From NCBI RefSeq assembly GCF_040419245.1, contig NZ_JAZHOH010000002.1:62001-126000 (forward strand): a DNA stretch of 64,000 bases, written 5' to 3'. Position 1 is the first letter of the stretch. Each line of letters starts with the position of its first letter. Of this stretch, positions 15,066 to 24,800 are shown piece after piece. The stretch is from Ewingella sp. CoE-038-23. GTDB taxonomy: Bacteria > Pseudomonadota > Gammaproteobacteria > Enterobacterales > Enterobacteriaceae. A program made the position numbers and the translations under genes. The notes beneath the pieces are model-generated. The model ran no database searches. It saw nothing but the letters and a program-made list of their open reading frames with translations, and was not told the DNA's origin.

Positions 15066-17126
15066 CTACATATCCGTCTCCACCCGATTCAAGCTCGGCC
15101 AGTGCGAGCGCGAGAACAGTACCAGCCGGATGTTAAACAGTGACAGCATGGGGGCGTAGTAGCGGGCGTCTTTGCTGGAGAGCGTCTCAAGCTTTATCAG
15201 CAAGAGGTCTATTTCGCGGAGCAATTTCGGGTGCGGCGAAGCATGGAACGATTTTAGGCGTGCTTTCAGGTAATGTTTTAATTCATAGAATATGCGGTCA
15301 GTGGCGTTGATGTGATCGGCCAATAATTCCTGATTCTTCATATGGAAATCGTAATAGTTCGCGCCAAGCCACACTTCGGTGATCAAGTCCCCGCCTGCGG
15401 CTAATTCATCCGTTACGTCACTCTTTTTTCTCGGCAAAATCACATTCACTTTATCGAGCATTCTCGCCACAAACTGTTGGCGTGAGTGAGGAGAGGCGCG
15501 TTGCAGTTTGATCTCCGCCAGAAAGTGAATCAGCTCTTTTATCCCCTTGAGCAATGCACGTTTCGCCGTCCATGAGGGCCGTTTACTGCGAATAATTGCT
15601 GTCACCACCACGCCAATCACCACGCCGACCAGACTTGAAACTGCGCCGTTTAACGTCGCCAGCAGATCGGGTTTATAGTAATGGCTCAGGCTGATTAAGC
15701 CCGGAATTTGGGTGGCAATAATTAAGCCGAGTAAGTTGGTGACAGGATTGGCGATGAGCACGCCGAGCGCAAATAGGCCGGGGAATAGGCAAATCAGCAG
15801 AGCTTCAAAGGTGGTGGTGAGCGGGATGAGCGTTGAGACATAAAAGATGCTGATCGCCGTAGCGACCACCACGCCGGTCAAAAATACCTTCATCGGGGCT
15901 ACCGGGTTGTCCATCGCCGCGAAGAAAGAGCAGAGTATTGCCGCCATCATCGGCGCGGTTGCCCCGTCCTTCCAGCCAGAGCCAATCCAGAACAAGCAGC
16001 AGAGGAAAGTCACCAAAAACGCGGTAAATGACGAGAGCAGCAGCATCCCTTTATCGATATGCCAGTGGGCCGTGGAGCGTCTGGCCTTGCTTTCATCAAA
16101 GTTATCGACGCGCTTACCCACGCTAAAGTGCGCATCGGCCACTCTGACAAAATCCCCTAGCCTGTCGAGTAAGCCGTTCAGCAGCAAACTCTCTTCCACG
16201 TTCATCGCCTTAGCTTGGTGAGCCTGCTGCAACTCAGCCTGTGTCTGGGCGATATTTTGTTGAATGGTATGGGTGTTTTCGACGGCGTCGCTGTTATTCA
16301 GCCAGAGTAAAAAGTGACGAAAAGTGTTTTGCACGTTTTCCGGGAAAGCAATCTGACGCTTCGCCAACATAGTCAGGCGCAGCTCAATGGATGTCAGCGT
16401 GGGCACCAGATAAGACAGATGCTGATATTGCACCGTCACCAGGCGAATTAGCTTTCTCGCCGCATTACCTTCAAAGATGCAGTGGGTGATCAGAACTTCG
16501 ACATTGGCGGGATAACCGGCCATCTGGATCAGAATATTTTCGTGATCCGGCGACTTCTCCGGCGTCGGCGCGGTGAGCAGCGCGTTACACAGCTTCTTGG
16601 CACTGTCGTACCAATTGGTGATGCTTTTTTCCAGAATATTGCTCATCGAAACCGGCAAAATCAGGCTGTGAATCAGGCTGCTACAGACAATCGCAACACC
16701 AATTTCCTCAATGCGTGATAACACCGTATAGGTGATGGCCAGAGGGGAAGTCACGTCAGGGAATCCCATAATCGCGGCACTATAACCGGCCAGCATAAAG
16801 ACATAGCTTTTCGGGGTACGGTCGTGCAGCGAGAGATACAAACAGAGGGCGACCCAGGCAGAAACACACAGGCTGAACAGCAGCGGGTTCTGGACCGTGA
16901 TGGGGTAAATCAGCAGAATAAACAGCCCTCCTAGCAGGGTTCCGAGCATGCGGAACACGGATTTTGAGAGCGTAGAAGCAGAATATAATTGAGAAGCAAT
17001 AAAAACCGAGGCAACTGACCAGGCGGGCTTATCTAAATTAAGAGCCAGTGCGATGTATAGAGCAAGAAACGCGGCAAAACAGGTTTTAAGCGAGAACAAT
17101 ACTGCGCTTTTTGAGAACCATTTCAT
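15066..17126 (-). CDS. FUSC-family inner-membrane efflux protein (AaeB-like)
   Basis: 686 residues with the fusaric-acid-resistance layout: two blocks of about five membrane helices (residues ~10-180 and ~360-520), each followed by a large soluble domain. The second block begins LLLSSFTAFLVTFLCCLFWI and has the family-typical GWKDGATAPMMAA. Relatives such as AaeB export aromatic acids with a periplasmic adaptor partner. No AaeA-like adaptor gene is adjacent, so the partner and the substrate are unknown. It is monocistronic and starts with an ATG at 17126. Confidence 0.85.
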   Translation of the reverse strand: MKWFSKSAVLFSLKTCFAAFLALYIALALNLDKPAWSVASVFIASQLYSASTLSKSVFRMLGTLLGGLFILLIYPITVQNPLLFSLCVSAWVALCLYLSLHDRTPKSYVFMLAGYSAAIMGFPDVTSPLAITYTVLSRIEEIGVAIVCSSLIHSLILPVSMSNILEKSITNWYDSAKKLCNALLTAPTPEKSPDHENILIQMAGYPANVEVLITHCIFEGNAARKLIRLVTVQYQHLSYLVPTLTSIELRLTMLAKRQIAFPENVQNTFRHFLLWLNNSDAVENTHTIQQNIAQTQAELQQAHQAKAMNVEESLLLNGLLDRLGDFVRVADAHFSVGKRVDNFDESKARRSTAHWHIDKGMLLLSSFTAFLVTFLCCLFWIGSGWKDGATAPMMAAILCSFFAAMDNPVAPMKVFLTGVVVATAISIFYVSTLIPLTTTFEALLICLFPGLFALGVLIANPVTNLLGLIIATQIPGLISLSHYYKPDLLATLNGAVSSLVGVVIGVVVTAIIRSKRPSWTAKRALLKGIKELIHFLAEIKLQRASPHSRQQFVARMLDKVNVILPRKKSDVTDELAAGGDLITEVWLGANYYDFHMKNQELLADHINATDRIFYELKHYLKARLKSFHASPHPKLLREIDLLLIKLETLSSKDARYYAPMLSLFNIRLVLFSRSHWPSLNRVETDM

Positions 17127-17335
17127 AGGTGGAGACTAACTCACAAGAACTGCATTTTATCGTTATCCGCGCATAATATCCGAAGCCGATCACGCCAGCA
17201 TTTTTAAATTTCCTACAATTTATTTCCGCGATAAGCTATTTTTTAACCTCACTGACTTTAGTAATTAAAAATAGCATTTGGCTTTTTTAAACAGCCCGAT
17301 TTTTTAATTTTACATTGTGCTTAGAGGCTAAGATT

Positions 17336-17371
17336 TATAAAAGGTGTTACCCAAACAAGTCGAGTAACACC
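17336..17371 (-). terminator. Terminator of the TonB receptor gene
   Basis: On the minus strand, GGTGTTAC and GTAACACC form an 8-bp stem (17364-17371 with 17343-17350) followed by TTTTATAAAT, about 30 bases past the receptor stop codon. Typical intrinsic terminator. Confidence 0.7.
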
Positions 17372-17401
17372 ATGACTTCTCCTTTAGCGACTCATCAACC
17401 G

Positions 17402-19822
17402 TTAGAAATCAACATTCACGCCCAACTGGAAATTGCGGCCCGGCATGACGGCCAGTGCCTTGTTGTAAGTATCCTGATTGCTGGTGTCGGTCAGGGTGCG
17501 GCTGCTGAGATAATCCCAGTATTTACGGTCGGTGATGTTATACACGCCGCCGCTGAGTTTGACGTTTTTGGCGACCTGCCAGTAGGCCGTGGCATCAAGC
17601 ATGCCGAAGCCCGGCACGTTCATGTAATCCGTGGTGGAGTCAGTGATTGGTGCCCCGCTATTGCTATAACTTTGGCGATTAGTGGCCTCGGCTTTCTTAC
17701 CTTTGACGAACGTCGCGATCAGCGCGGTACCGTAAATGCCTGATGGATCATCCCACGCCACGCCCGCTACCAGTTTCATTGGTGGGACGCTATCGAGATC
17801 GACGTATTTATCCCCGGCATAGCTGGACTTGGATTCGCCCTGCGCGTAACCCAGCGCGAAGCTGGTGCTCAGTCCATTTACCGCGCTAAACCACGAGCCG
17901 TAGCTGATTTTCGTGGTTAGGTCTGCGCCATAGATGAAGGCGTCATCGCGGTTTTCGGCCTGATAAATGGTGTAAATATTGGATGGCACGTCCGCAAACA
18001 TGCCCGGATTCGCTTTGCGGGTGTAGCGCGTATTGGCGATGAAGTTCTTGTAAGTGTTGTAGAACGCCGAGGTTTTAAAGGTCACCCCTTCACTCAGCTC
18101 GCCCTTCATTCCCCACTCAAAGTTATTGCTGGTCTCGGTTTTTAGGTTGGTATTCCCAATCAAGGCATATTGGGCAGATCCGGCGTAGGAAGAGCCAAGG
18201 TTCCAGGAGCCGTACAATTGGCTGGCGTCGGGGAACTGTGCTCCGCGCTGATATTGCAGGTAAGTCATCAGCTTAGGCGTGATGTCGTAGGTAAAGGCCA
18301 GTGAGGGCAGAGCCTGAGTGTCCGAGTTCGCCTTACTGTATAAAGTAGAAACCTGCCCGGTTGACACCACGCCGTTGGCCAAGTCCGACAAGTCTCGCGC
18401 TTCGGTGTTCTGATGAGCAATGCGCACTGCGGGGACAATGCCAAAGTTATGACCGTCGAGGTCAAACTTCATAGTGTCCTGCACGAAGCCGCCCAGAATA
18501 TAGGCCCGGCTGTCAGCCTCGGGCTGCATCAGGGTGTTGAAAATGTCCTGCGTCGGACTTTGGCGGAACGGGCGCTCGGTATTGGACACCCGGCCATTCA
18601 GCCCGGCGCTCAGCTCGTGGCGCCCTACCGTTTTCAGCCAGCTGGTTTCAGCGCCGTAGGTGTCAACGTCATAGTTGGAATAGACGTTGATCATCTGATC
18701 GCTGGAGTTAGGCAGGTAGGTATTATCGTGCGCCTGGGTGTACTGGTAATAGACTTTCGACACCACGGCGTCCACGTAATCGTTGAACGGCGTCCACTCA
18801 TCCTTCAGGCTTATCCCCCAGCGGCGGGTATTACTTTGCTGATGGGCGGTGCCCAAAATGGTGTCACCAGAACCGTCCCACGCGTCGTAATGGGTGTGGT
18901 TCACCTTCTCGTAGTAATCGAGCGTGCCGGTGAACTTGTGCGCATCGGTGGGCTGCCAGATGACGGATGACATGACCGCGTCAGAGTGCCAGTTCTCAGG
19001 ATAGGCGTCACGAGTGCCGCTGTTATTGCTGGTTTCCTGACCGTCGCGACGGCTGATAGCTATCAGGCCGCGTAAGGTGTCGTCCCCGGCGGCGGCGGTG
19101 ATACCGTTGTGCCATGAGCGATCGGCAGAATCATAATCTGACTGATAACCAAAGTAGGTCTCTTTGCCGGGATGCAGATAATCATCGGCAGATTTTGGCA
19201 AGAAGGAGACTTCGCCGCCGATGGAGGTGTTGGCGCGCTCGGCTGAGGTCGCGCCAGACTGAATATCAACTTGGCCGTACATGTAAGGGTCAATATAGTC
19301 ACGGCCGATGCCGAAGGTGCCCAGTCCGGCGCGGCTGACATAGCTGCGCCCGGTGGCGTTGGGTTGCGGAATGCCATCGACGTCAATGCCGACGCGGTTG
19401 CTTTCCAGCCCACGAATGTTGTAGCCGGTATAGCCGCTGCGGTCGAAGCCGCTTTTGCCATTTCCAGAACCGCCGCTGGAGCCAGTGGCAGAAATTAATG
19501 GCTGATAGCGCATAATCGTGCCGAAATCGTTTCCGCCGTTTTTCTGCATATCTGCCGCAGAAATCGAGGTTTTCGAGCCCGGTTTCTTATCCGGCAGCGT
19601 CTCGGTGATGGTCATCACGTCTTCATTGTTCTGCAACGGCGCCTGAGTTCTGCGAGCTATCGGTTTCTTTTTACCAGAAGGCGCTGTCTGAGCTTCCCCG
19701 ATGTTTGATAGATTATTGTCTTTAACAGTTTCCGCTGCGTTAGCCTGCAAAGTGGCACTGAGGACAATCCCCGGTAAAATAACGTTCCTAATAATTCCCT
19801 GCACTTTAAAAGGTTTGAGCAT
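17402..19822 (-). CDS. TonB-dependent heme/hemoglobin-type outer-membrane receptor
   Basis: 806 residues. A signal peptide ends LQANA, then a linker with a TonB-box-like segment (EDVMTITETL). The plug domain follows (residues ~85-200: YNIRGLESNRVGIDVDGIPQ, VDIQSGATSAERA) and then a 22-strand barrel ending in GRNFQLGVNVDF with a terminal Phe. NITDRKYWDYLSSR near the end and IDVDGIPQP in the plug are typical of the heme/hemoglobin and transferrin/lactoferrin receptor class. No heme-transport or hemophore genes adjoin it, so it must use ABC proteins encoded elsewhere. A Fur-box-like palindrome about 190 bases upstream suggests iron control. Confidence 0.88.
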   Translation of the reverse strand: MLKPFKVQGIIRNVILPGIVLSATLQANAAETVKDNNLSNIGEAQTAPSGKKKPIARRTQAPLQNNEDVMTITETLPDKKPGSKTSISAADMQKNGGNDFGTIMRYQPLISATGSSGGSGNGKSGFDRSGYTGYNIRGLESNRVGIDVDGIPQPNATGRSYVSRAGLGTFGIGRDYIDPYMYGQVDIQSGATSAERANTSIGGEVSFLPKSADDYLHPGKETYFGYQSDYDSADRSWHNGITAAAGDDTLRGLIAISRRDGQETSNNSGTRDAYPENWHSDAVMSSVIWQPTDAHKFTGTLDYYEKVNHTHYDAWDGSGDTILGTAHQQSNTRRWGISLKDEWTPFNDYVDAVVSKVYYQYTQAHDNTYLPNSSDQMINVYSNYDVDTYGAETSWLKTVGRHELSAGLNGRVSNTERPFRQSPTQDIFNTLMQPEADSRAYILGGFVQDTMKFDLDGHNFGIVPAVRIAHQNTEARDLSDLANGVVSTGQVSTLYSKANSDTQALPSLAFTYDITPKLMTYLQYQRGAQFPDASQLYGSWNLGSSYAGSAQYALIGNTNLKTETSNNFEWGMKGELSEGVTFKTSAFYNTYKNFIANTRYTRKANPGMFADVPSNIYTIYQAENRDDAFIYGADLTTKISYGSWFSAVNGLSTSFALGYAQGESKSSYAGDKYVDLDSVPPMKLVAGVAWDDPSGIYGTALIATFVKGKKAEATNRQSYSNSGAPITDSTTDYMNVPGFGMLDATAYWQVAKNVKLSGGVYNITDRKYWDYLSSRTLTDTSNQDTYNKALAVMPGRNFQLGVNVDF

Positions 19823-20012
19823 TTTAATTTTATTCCGTACTGATTATTAAAATATGCTCATCAATTGCTGCCTTACCCATCACCGAAGAATCAATGAGAC
19901 TGGGTAAAAATGATGTAAAATAGTGGCTTCTATAAGTATTCTCAATCCTGAGTTAGCCATTTACCCTTATAATTTATGATATTATTGTGACGTTTCATTT
20001 TGGCTTGCTGCC

Positions 20013-20028
20013 GATAATAATCATTATC
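20013..20028. promoter_or_regulatory. Fur-box-like site
   Basis: GATAATAATCATTATC, a palindrome with arms GATAAT / ATTATC that matches most of the E. coli Fur consensus. It lies in the 394-base region (19823-20216) between the TonB receptor start and the EamA transporter stop, so it can only serve the receptor. The rest of that region is AT-rich without any gene. Confidence 0.6.
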
Positions 20029-20191
20029 GAGAAAATAACAAATAAAAGTCGCTTTCTTGACGATATTTTCCCAAAAAGGCTTTAACTCCACATGGAATAT
20101 ATAACTATAAAAATAACGGATTACACTAGTAATAAAAGAGGGATATTGAACACCTTCTAAACCTTATTCATTAAAAGGTGTTTCAATTGTG

Positions 20192-20210
20192 CAGCCACCT
20201 AAGATGGCTG
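20192..20210 (-). terminator. Hairpin after EamA transporter gene
   Basis: 6-bp stem CAGCCA / TGGCTG with a 7-base loop, seven bases past the EamA stop, followed about ten bases later on the minus strand by a second dyad (AACACCTT / AAGGTGTT, 20149-20182). Either could terminate the transcript; T-tracts are short. Confidence 0.4.
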
Positions 20211-20216
20211 GCCTGG

Positions 20217-21131
20217 TTACTTCACCGCCGCGTTTTTTATTGAAACTGCTTGTTTCCCCGGGCTGACTATCATCCACACGGCGATGCCGACAATGATGGC
20301 GCCGATGATGAAACCTTTAGTGATGGTCTCACCCAGCGCGAGGTATCCCCAGAGCACGCCAAAGGGTGGGATCAGGAAGGTTACTGTCAGTGAGCGTAAT
20401 GGGCCGATGTCGGCAATTAGCCGGAAATAGAGAATATAGGCCAAGGCAGTGCAGACAAGGCCGACGGCAAGAACGCTGGCCCACACGTCAATTTGCCCCC
20501 AGTTGACTGCCGGGCCAGTGCCCATCGACCAGGCAAAGAAAGGCAGAAGAAACAGTGTCGCGCCCATTTGGCTACCAAAGGCGACCGTTTTAGGATCAAG
20601 CCCGCCGCGGTTGGATATCCACCGACGGGTCAGGAAGCCCGCCACGCCATAACAGCTGGTTGCCACTAAGCAGGCCAGAATGCCGTACAACATACCGCTG
20701 GCTGAATTTATATCTCCAATAGTGGTGATGACGATTATTCCTAACAATCCTAATATCACCCCACCCCACTTTCTGGCACTCAATTTCTCACTGAAAAAAG
20801 CAAAGCCTATAATGGCTCCCATGAGTGGCGTCGTGGCATTGAATATTGCCGAATAACCGGCGGGCAACCACTGGGCGGCAAAACAATACATTAAGAAGGG
20901 TAATCCTGAATTAATAACCCCGAGAAATAATGATGATTTGAATTTATTCTCAAAATTGAATGAGGACCTCAGCATTAAAAGAATCACGCCAAGGCCAACA
21001 AATCCGAAAAACACCCGTAAAAATGCAGTATTAATCGCGCCAAACTGTGGTGCGGCAATTCTCATGAAAATAAAACTGGCTCCCCAAATTGCGGCAAGTA
21101 GGAGTAATCGTAGATAATCTGCAACACGCAT
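20217..21131 (-). CDS. EamA/DMT-family transporter
   Basis: 304 residues with ten predicted helices arranged as two EamA repeats of five, the normal size for drug/metabolite transporters. The first repeat opens LLLAAIWGASFIFMRIAAP, and the second ends GETITKGFIIGAIIVGIAVW. Most characterised relatives export amino acids or other metabolites; nothing in the sequence or the neighbours fixes the substrate. It is monocistronic with an AT-rich 240-base upstream region. Confidence 0.87.
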   Translation of the reverse strand: MRVADYLRLLLLAAIWGASFIFMRIAAPQFGAINTAFLRVFFGFVGLGVILLMLRSSFNFENKFKSSLFLGVINSGLPFLMYCFAAQWLPAGYSAIFNATTPLMGAIIGFAFFSEKLSARKWGGVILGLLGIIVITTIGDINSASGMLYGILACLVATSCYGVAGFLTRRWISNRGGLDPKTVAFGSQMGATLFLLPFFAWSMGTGPAVNWGQIDVWASVLAVGLVCTALAYILYFRLIADIGPLRSLTVTFLIPPFGVLWGYLALGETITKGFIIGAIIVGIAVWMIVSPGKQAVSIKNAAVK

Positions 21132-21379
21132 GTTTTAGGCCCCTTTAGGTACTTTGCATATTTTTATAAGATTTAATTATTACCACTGCGTCATGAACCC
21201 CTAACGCCCAGCTAGAATATATTCTAGCCGATTAAAATAGCACTCCGCTTCTTGCTTTTGAATTCAGTGATGTAGTTTATCAGCGTATGGGAGCATTGAA
21301 TGGGCGGGTTATTGGAGCAGAAGCGGCGGGGGAATGGTGATTTGTGACTTCCCTTCCCCTACCCTCAAAAACGATCGAC

Positions 21380-21568
21380 TCAGACAGTGATATTAATGTT
21401 GCGCCCGATGGCAGGATTTGCAGGAAGTTGTGGAATAGCGTCGAGCAGGCTGGCAGCCGTTGATGCTTGATTATCCAGCGTTTTTTTCAGCAGCAGGGTA
21501 TTCACCTTACTGTCGAGATCCAGGTTATCCAGCCCGGTCGCGACTGAAGCAATCTGCGATACATCCAT
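21380..21568 (-). CDS. YjfB-family small protein (putative motility protein)
   Basis: 62 residues beginning MDVSQIASVAT and ending NPAIGRNINITV, the two conserved ends of the YjfB family, annotated as putative motility proteins without firm function. The start at 21568 follows AAAAGGAGAATAG with ideal spacing; an upstream in-frame start at 21601 would add an unrelated Lys/Phe-rich tail. It stands alone between an EamA transporter and a toxin-antitoxin module. Soluble, no signal peptide. Confidence 0.75.
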   Translation of the reverse strand: MDVSQIASVATGLDNLDLDSKVNTLLLKKTLDNQASTAASLLDAIPQLPANPAIGRNINITV

Positions 21569-21755
21569 TCTATTCTCCTTTTCAAAACAAAAATTGCTCA
21601 CGGCTTGGACCCAAGCCTGAAGATGTTATCGGCAATTTATGGGGATTCTTTAGGTCGACTTTTAAGGGAGTATTGTTCAGTTGGGATATAAGGGTTTGAT
21701 CAAAATAGTAGTGGGTAAAATATCTCATCAATTTGTCCGCAGTCGGGAGCGAGTG

Positions 21756-21767
21756 CTATACTGATAG
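21756..21767. promoter_or_regulatory. Dyad overlapping the toxin-antitoxin promoter
   Basis: CTAT-ACTG-ATAG lies about 50 bases upstream of the antitoxin start and includes the -10-like hexamer TATACT. Autorepressed toxin-antitoxin operons usually carry such a site, but the dyad is short and the call is tentative. Confidence 0.3.
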
Positions 21768-21813
21768 ACATTGAGCTAAGGGTTTCCCAAACTCTTTGAA
21801 AAGTGAGGAAGTT

Positions 21814-22083
21814 ATGTCTAACACCATGTCACAGCGTGCCGCCCGAGAAGGTCTGGGTTCTCCAGAACTCTTTACTGGCGGGGTATACATCACCAAAAAC
21901 GGCGTCTCCGAATTGTTCATTCAGACAGCAGCTGAACGCGAGGCAGACATTCAAGCTCAAGCCCTTGAGCGTCAGGCGAATGCACTGCTTAAATTTTCTA
22001 TGCTGGCAAAACAAGAAGTTCGCCAAGGCCGGGCTATGACTGCTGAAGAAGCACGTCAGAAGCTGCGTGACGCGCGTAAATAG
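21814..22083 (+). CDS. Type II antitoxin
   Basis: 89 residues. The N-terminal half (ELFTGGVYITKNGVSELFIQ) has the strand pattern of Phd/YefM-type DNA-binding antitoxins, and the C-terminal half is a charged helix ending AEEARQKLRDARK, the usual toxin-binding tail. It precedes a RelE/ParE-type toxin by 11 bases, so the two are cotranscribed. The ATG at 21814 has GAGGAAG just upstream and is preferred over the frame start at 21796. It should neutralise the partner and repress the shared promoter. Confidence 0.75.
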   Translation: MSNTMSQRAAREGLGSPELFTGGVYITKNGVSELFIQTAAEREADIQAQALERQANALLKFSMLAKQEVRQGRAMTAEEARQKLRDARK

Positions 22084-22094
22084 AAGGTAAAAGG

Positions 22095-22424
22095 ATGTTT
22101 AACGTCGTTGTTACTCCGGCAGCCCTAAACTGTCTGCTTGAAATCGAATCTTTCAAAAGTTTAACGATGGGTGCCAAGGATGCGGCGCAATATGTAGACG
22201 CAATGTTTGACAGCTCTCTTGCCGCAGTAGCTGAGGATCATGTGCGATATCGCTACAACGGCCTTCTTGCAGACAAAGGGTTGTTATTACGAGAAAGGCT
22301 AGATATCGAGAGTGAGTACCGTCTAATCTACGATTTCGATGGTGAGACGATTGAGATCTTACTGTTTGTCAGCATGAAGCAGGACCTTGAAAAAGCCTTA
22401 TATCGCTATTTGATCACTCAATAA
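22095..22424 (+). CDS. RelE/ParE-superfamily toxin
   Basis: 109 residues with the compact RelE/ParE pattern: an N-terminal strand (FNVVVTPAALNCLLEIE), two helices, and C-terminal strands carrying basic residues (LRERLDIESEYRLIYDFD, then EILLFVSMKQDLEKALY). Members are ribosome-dependent mRNA interferases or gyrase inhibitors; the sequence alone does not say which. The antitoxin lies 11 bases upstream. AAGG precedes the ATG. A strong hairpin with TTTTC ends the operon. Confidence 0.78.
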   Translation: MFNVVVTPAALNCLLEIESFKSLTMGAKDAAQYVDAMFDSSLAAVAEDHVRYRYNGLLADKGLLLRERLDIESEYRLIYDFDGETIEILLFVSMKQDLEKALYRYLITQ

Positions 22425-22488
22425 TTATCAGAGTCGCTAGCACAGCAGCATTGTCCCACGCAGTGAAAAGATAGCACGAATCCAAAAC

Positions 22489-22540
22489 AACTCAGCCCAG
22501 AAGGCAATCTATTCGATTGCACATTCCGGGCTGAGTTTTC
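22489..22540. terminator. Bidirectional terminator between toxin and mesD
   Basis: Outer stem AACTCAGCCC / GGGCTGAGTT (22489-22498 with 22528-22537) with an inner stem GCAATC / GATTGC, followed by T residues on both strands. It lies between the convergent toxin and mesD genes and probably serves both. Confidence 0.7.
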
Positions 22541-22564
22541 ATCATGTAAGAGTGTTTGGCGGAG

Positions 22565-23596
22565 TTATTTAGCCAGCAGCTCTTTACGCACGATTTCTGC
22601 ACCTGCACTCAGTGCATCCAACTTGCCGCGCGCGATGCCGCGAGGAAGTGGGATCATGCCGCAGTTGGTGCATGGATAGAGTTTGTCGGCGTCAACGAAT
22701 TGCAGCGCTTTGCGCAGGGTCGCGGCGACTTCCTCTGGTGTCTCAACGGTACTGCTCGCCACGTCAATGGCACCCACCATCACCTTCTTACCGCGAATCA
22801 GCTCCATCAGCTCCATTGGAACGTGGGAGTTGTGGCATTCCAGAGAGATGATGTCGATATTCGATTTTTGCAGTTTCGGGAAAATCTCTTCGTACTGTCG
22901 CCACTCGGTGCCCAGCGTCTTTTTCCAGTCGGTGTTGGCTTTGATGCCGTAACCGTAGCAGATGTGCACGGCGGTTTCGCATTTCAGGCCTTCGATGGCG
23001 CGCTCTAGGGTAGCAATACCCCAATCATTTACTTCATCGAAGAACACGTTAAAGGCTGGCTCGTCAAACTGGATGATATCCACACCGGCGGCTTCCAACT
23101 CTTTGGCTTCTTCATTGAGGATTTTTGCAAATTCCCACGCCAGTTTTTCGCGACTTTTGTAGTGGTTGTCATACAGGGTGTCGATCATGGTCATAGGACC
23201 TGGCAGCGCCCACTTGATTGGCTGGTCAGTCTGCTTACGCAAGAACTTCGCGTCTTCAACAAATACGGACTTCTGACGGCTCACTGGACCAACCACGGTC
23301 GGTACGCTGGCTTCATAACGGTCACGGATTTTGACGATTTCGCGTTTCTCAAAATCAACGCCGTTAAGGTGCTCGATAAAGGTGGTGACGAAGTGCTGAC
23401 GCGTTTGCTCGCCGTCGCTGACGATATCAATACCGGCCTGCTGTTGATCTTCCAGACACAGACGCAAAGCATCTAGCTTGCCGTCGACGAGTTCTTGATC
23501 TTGCAATTTCCAAGGTGACCAAAGTTGCTCAGGCTGTGCCAGCCAAGAAGGTTTAGGTAAGCTGCCAGCAGTTGAAGTCGGTAATAACTTTTTCAT
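22565..23596 (-). CDS. mesD: Core methionine synthase MesD (MetE C-terminal-like)
   Basis: 343 residues, equivalent only to the catalytic C-terminal half of MetE. All zinc ligands can be placed: His211 and Cys213 (VHICYG), Glu253 (SLECHNS) and Cys312 (TNCGMIPLP). Short MetE-like proteins that sit beside DUF1852 are the MesD type, which transfers a methyl group to homocysteine without the folate-binding N-terminal half and needs MesX for activity; the methyl donor in vivo is not established. The ATG at 23596 is preferred over a TTG at 23626. mesX ends 26 bases upstream, and two MetJ boxes precede the operon. Confidence 0.87.
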   Translation of the reverse strand: MKKLLPTSTAGSLPKPSWLAQPEQLWSPWKLQDQELVDGKLDALRLCLEDQQQAGIDIVSDGEQTRQHFVTTFIEHLNGVDFEKREIVKIRDRYEASVPTVVGPVSRQKSVFVEDAKFLRKQTDQPIKWALPGPMTMIDTLYDNHYKSREKLAWEFAKILNEEAKELEAAGVDIIQFDEPAFNVFFDEVNDWGIATLERAIEGLKCETAVHICYGYGIKANTDWKKTLGTEWRQYEEIFPKLQKSNIDIISLECHNSHVPMELMELIRGKKVMVGAIDVASSTVETPEEVAATLRKALQFVDADKLYPCTNCGMIPLPRGIARGKLDALSAGAEIVRKELLAK

Positions 23597-23622
23597 AATG
23601 GATGACCCTGTGTTTTGGTTAA

Positions 23623-24603
23623 TCAAAGAACGGAATTAGCAGACCATTGCTCAAGAATAGTTTGGTGAGGCTTAATGAATTCTTCTTCAGTAAACTTCCC
23701 CTGCTCAACGGCTAATTGGCTACGTTCTTCACGATCATAAACAATGCGAGTTAATGAATAATCTTGTTGGTTCAAACTTGGCTGATAGCAGCGACCCGCC
23801 GGAGAGTTCGCGTTGTAAATCTCTGGGCGATAAATCTTCTGGAAGGTTTCCATGGTGCTGATGGTGCTAATCAGTTCCAGATTGGTGTAATCGCTGAGTA
23901 AATCACCGGCGAAATAGAAGGCCAAAGGCGCGACGCTACCGGCAGGCATGAAGTAACGAGCCTGCAAACCCATTCTGCCGAAATAGAGATCGGTCAAAGA
24001 AGATTGATCATCTTGCTCATATTCAATGCCCAATACCGGATGCACATTACCAGTACGGTTATAGACATTCTTGCTCGAGACGCTCAGGCAGATAACCGGC
24101 GTTTTGTTGAAATTCTGTTTGTAAGCTTCTGAATTAATGAAACATTTGAAGATATTGCCATGCAATTCACCAAAGTTTTCTGGGATGGTGAATTGGTTCT
24201 TGCCCTTATTGTGCTCGGACAACAACACGCTGAAGTCGTAATCACGCACATAAGAGGAGAAGTTATTGCCGACAATACCTTCAATGCGCTCGTTGGTTTT
24301 TTTATCAACGATATTGGTTTTCAAAATTTCAATAACCGGGAAGGACGTGCCTGCACTTTCAATCTTCAACTCAACGGAAATGATGTCCAGTTCGACGGTA
24401 TAGCGATCTGACTTCGGGTTATCCCAGTTCGCCAGAGAGTTAAAACGATTATCGATCATCACTAAGGCGTTGTGCAGGTTCTCTTGGCGTTTCTCACCGC
24501 GAGCCAAATTAGCAAAGTTAGTTGTAATGCGCGTGCTAGTAGACGGATTGTAATTCTCGTCAAAGCGCAAACTTTTCGTCGTAAATGTGAAATTATTATT
24601 CAT
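23623..24603 (-). CDS. mesX: DUF1852 protein MesX, partner of MesD
   Basis: 326 residues of the DUF1852 family (opening FTFTTKSLRFDENYNPS; later GRMGLQARYFMPAGSVAP and IYNANSPAGRCYQPSLNQQ). In bacteria with MesD-type methionine synthase the two genes are adjacent and MesX is required for synthase function, possibly in supplying the methyl group. No signal peptide or membrane segment. It is the first gene of a two-gene operon, 26 bases ahead of mesD, and about 200 bases downstream of tandem MetJ boxes. A and T are rather frequent here compared with its neighbours. Confidence 0.87.
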   Translation of the reverse strand: MNNNFTFTTKSLRFDENYNPSTSTRITTNFANLARGEKRQENLHNALVMIDNRFNSLANWDNPKSDRYTVELDIISVELKIESAGTSFPVIEILKTNIVDKKTNERIEGIVGNNFSSYVRDYDFSVLLSEHNKGKNQFTIPENFGELHGNIFKCFINSEAYKQNFNKTPVICLSVSSKNVYNRTGNVHPVLGIEYEQDDQSSLTDLYFGRMGLQARYFMPAGSVAPLAFYFAGDLLSDYTNLELISTISTMETFQKIYRPEIYNANSPAGRCYQPSLNQQDYSLTRIVYDREERSQLAVEQGKFTEEEFIKPHQTILEQWSANSVL

Positions 24604-24800
24604 TGTAATTTGGTTCCTAACTTCCGGTATAAAATATGGTTAATTGCTCTTTACTCAGGACTTCCTAATTTTCTGTTCTAGTTTTGTCATTAAGTCGCCC
24701 TTATGTGATCTACAGCAAATCTCTGAAGACAATTTATGCCTGAGTCGTTGGATGAGGAAAAGTGATTTAATTTCATTGAACATGAGCTATTTTCATGTCC

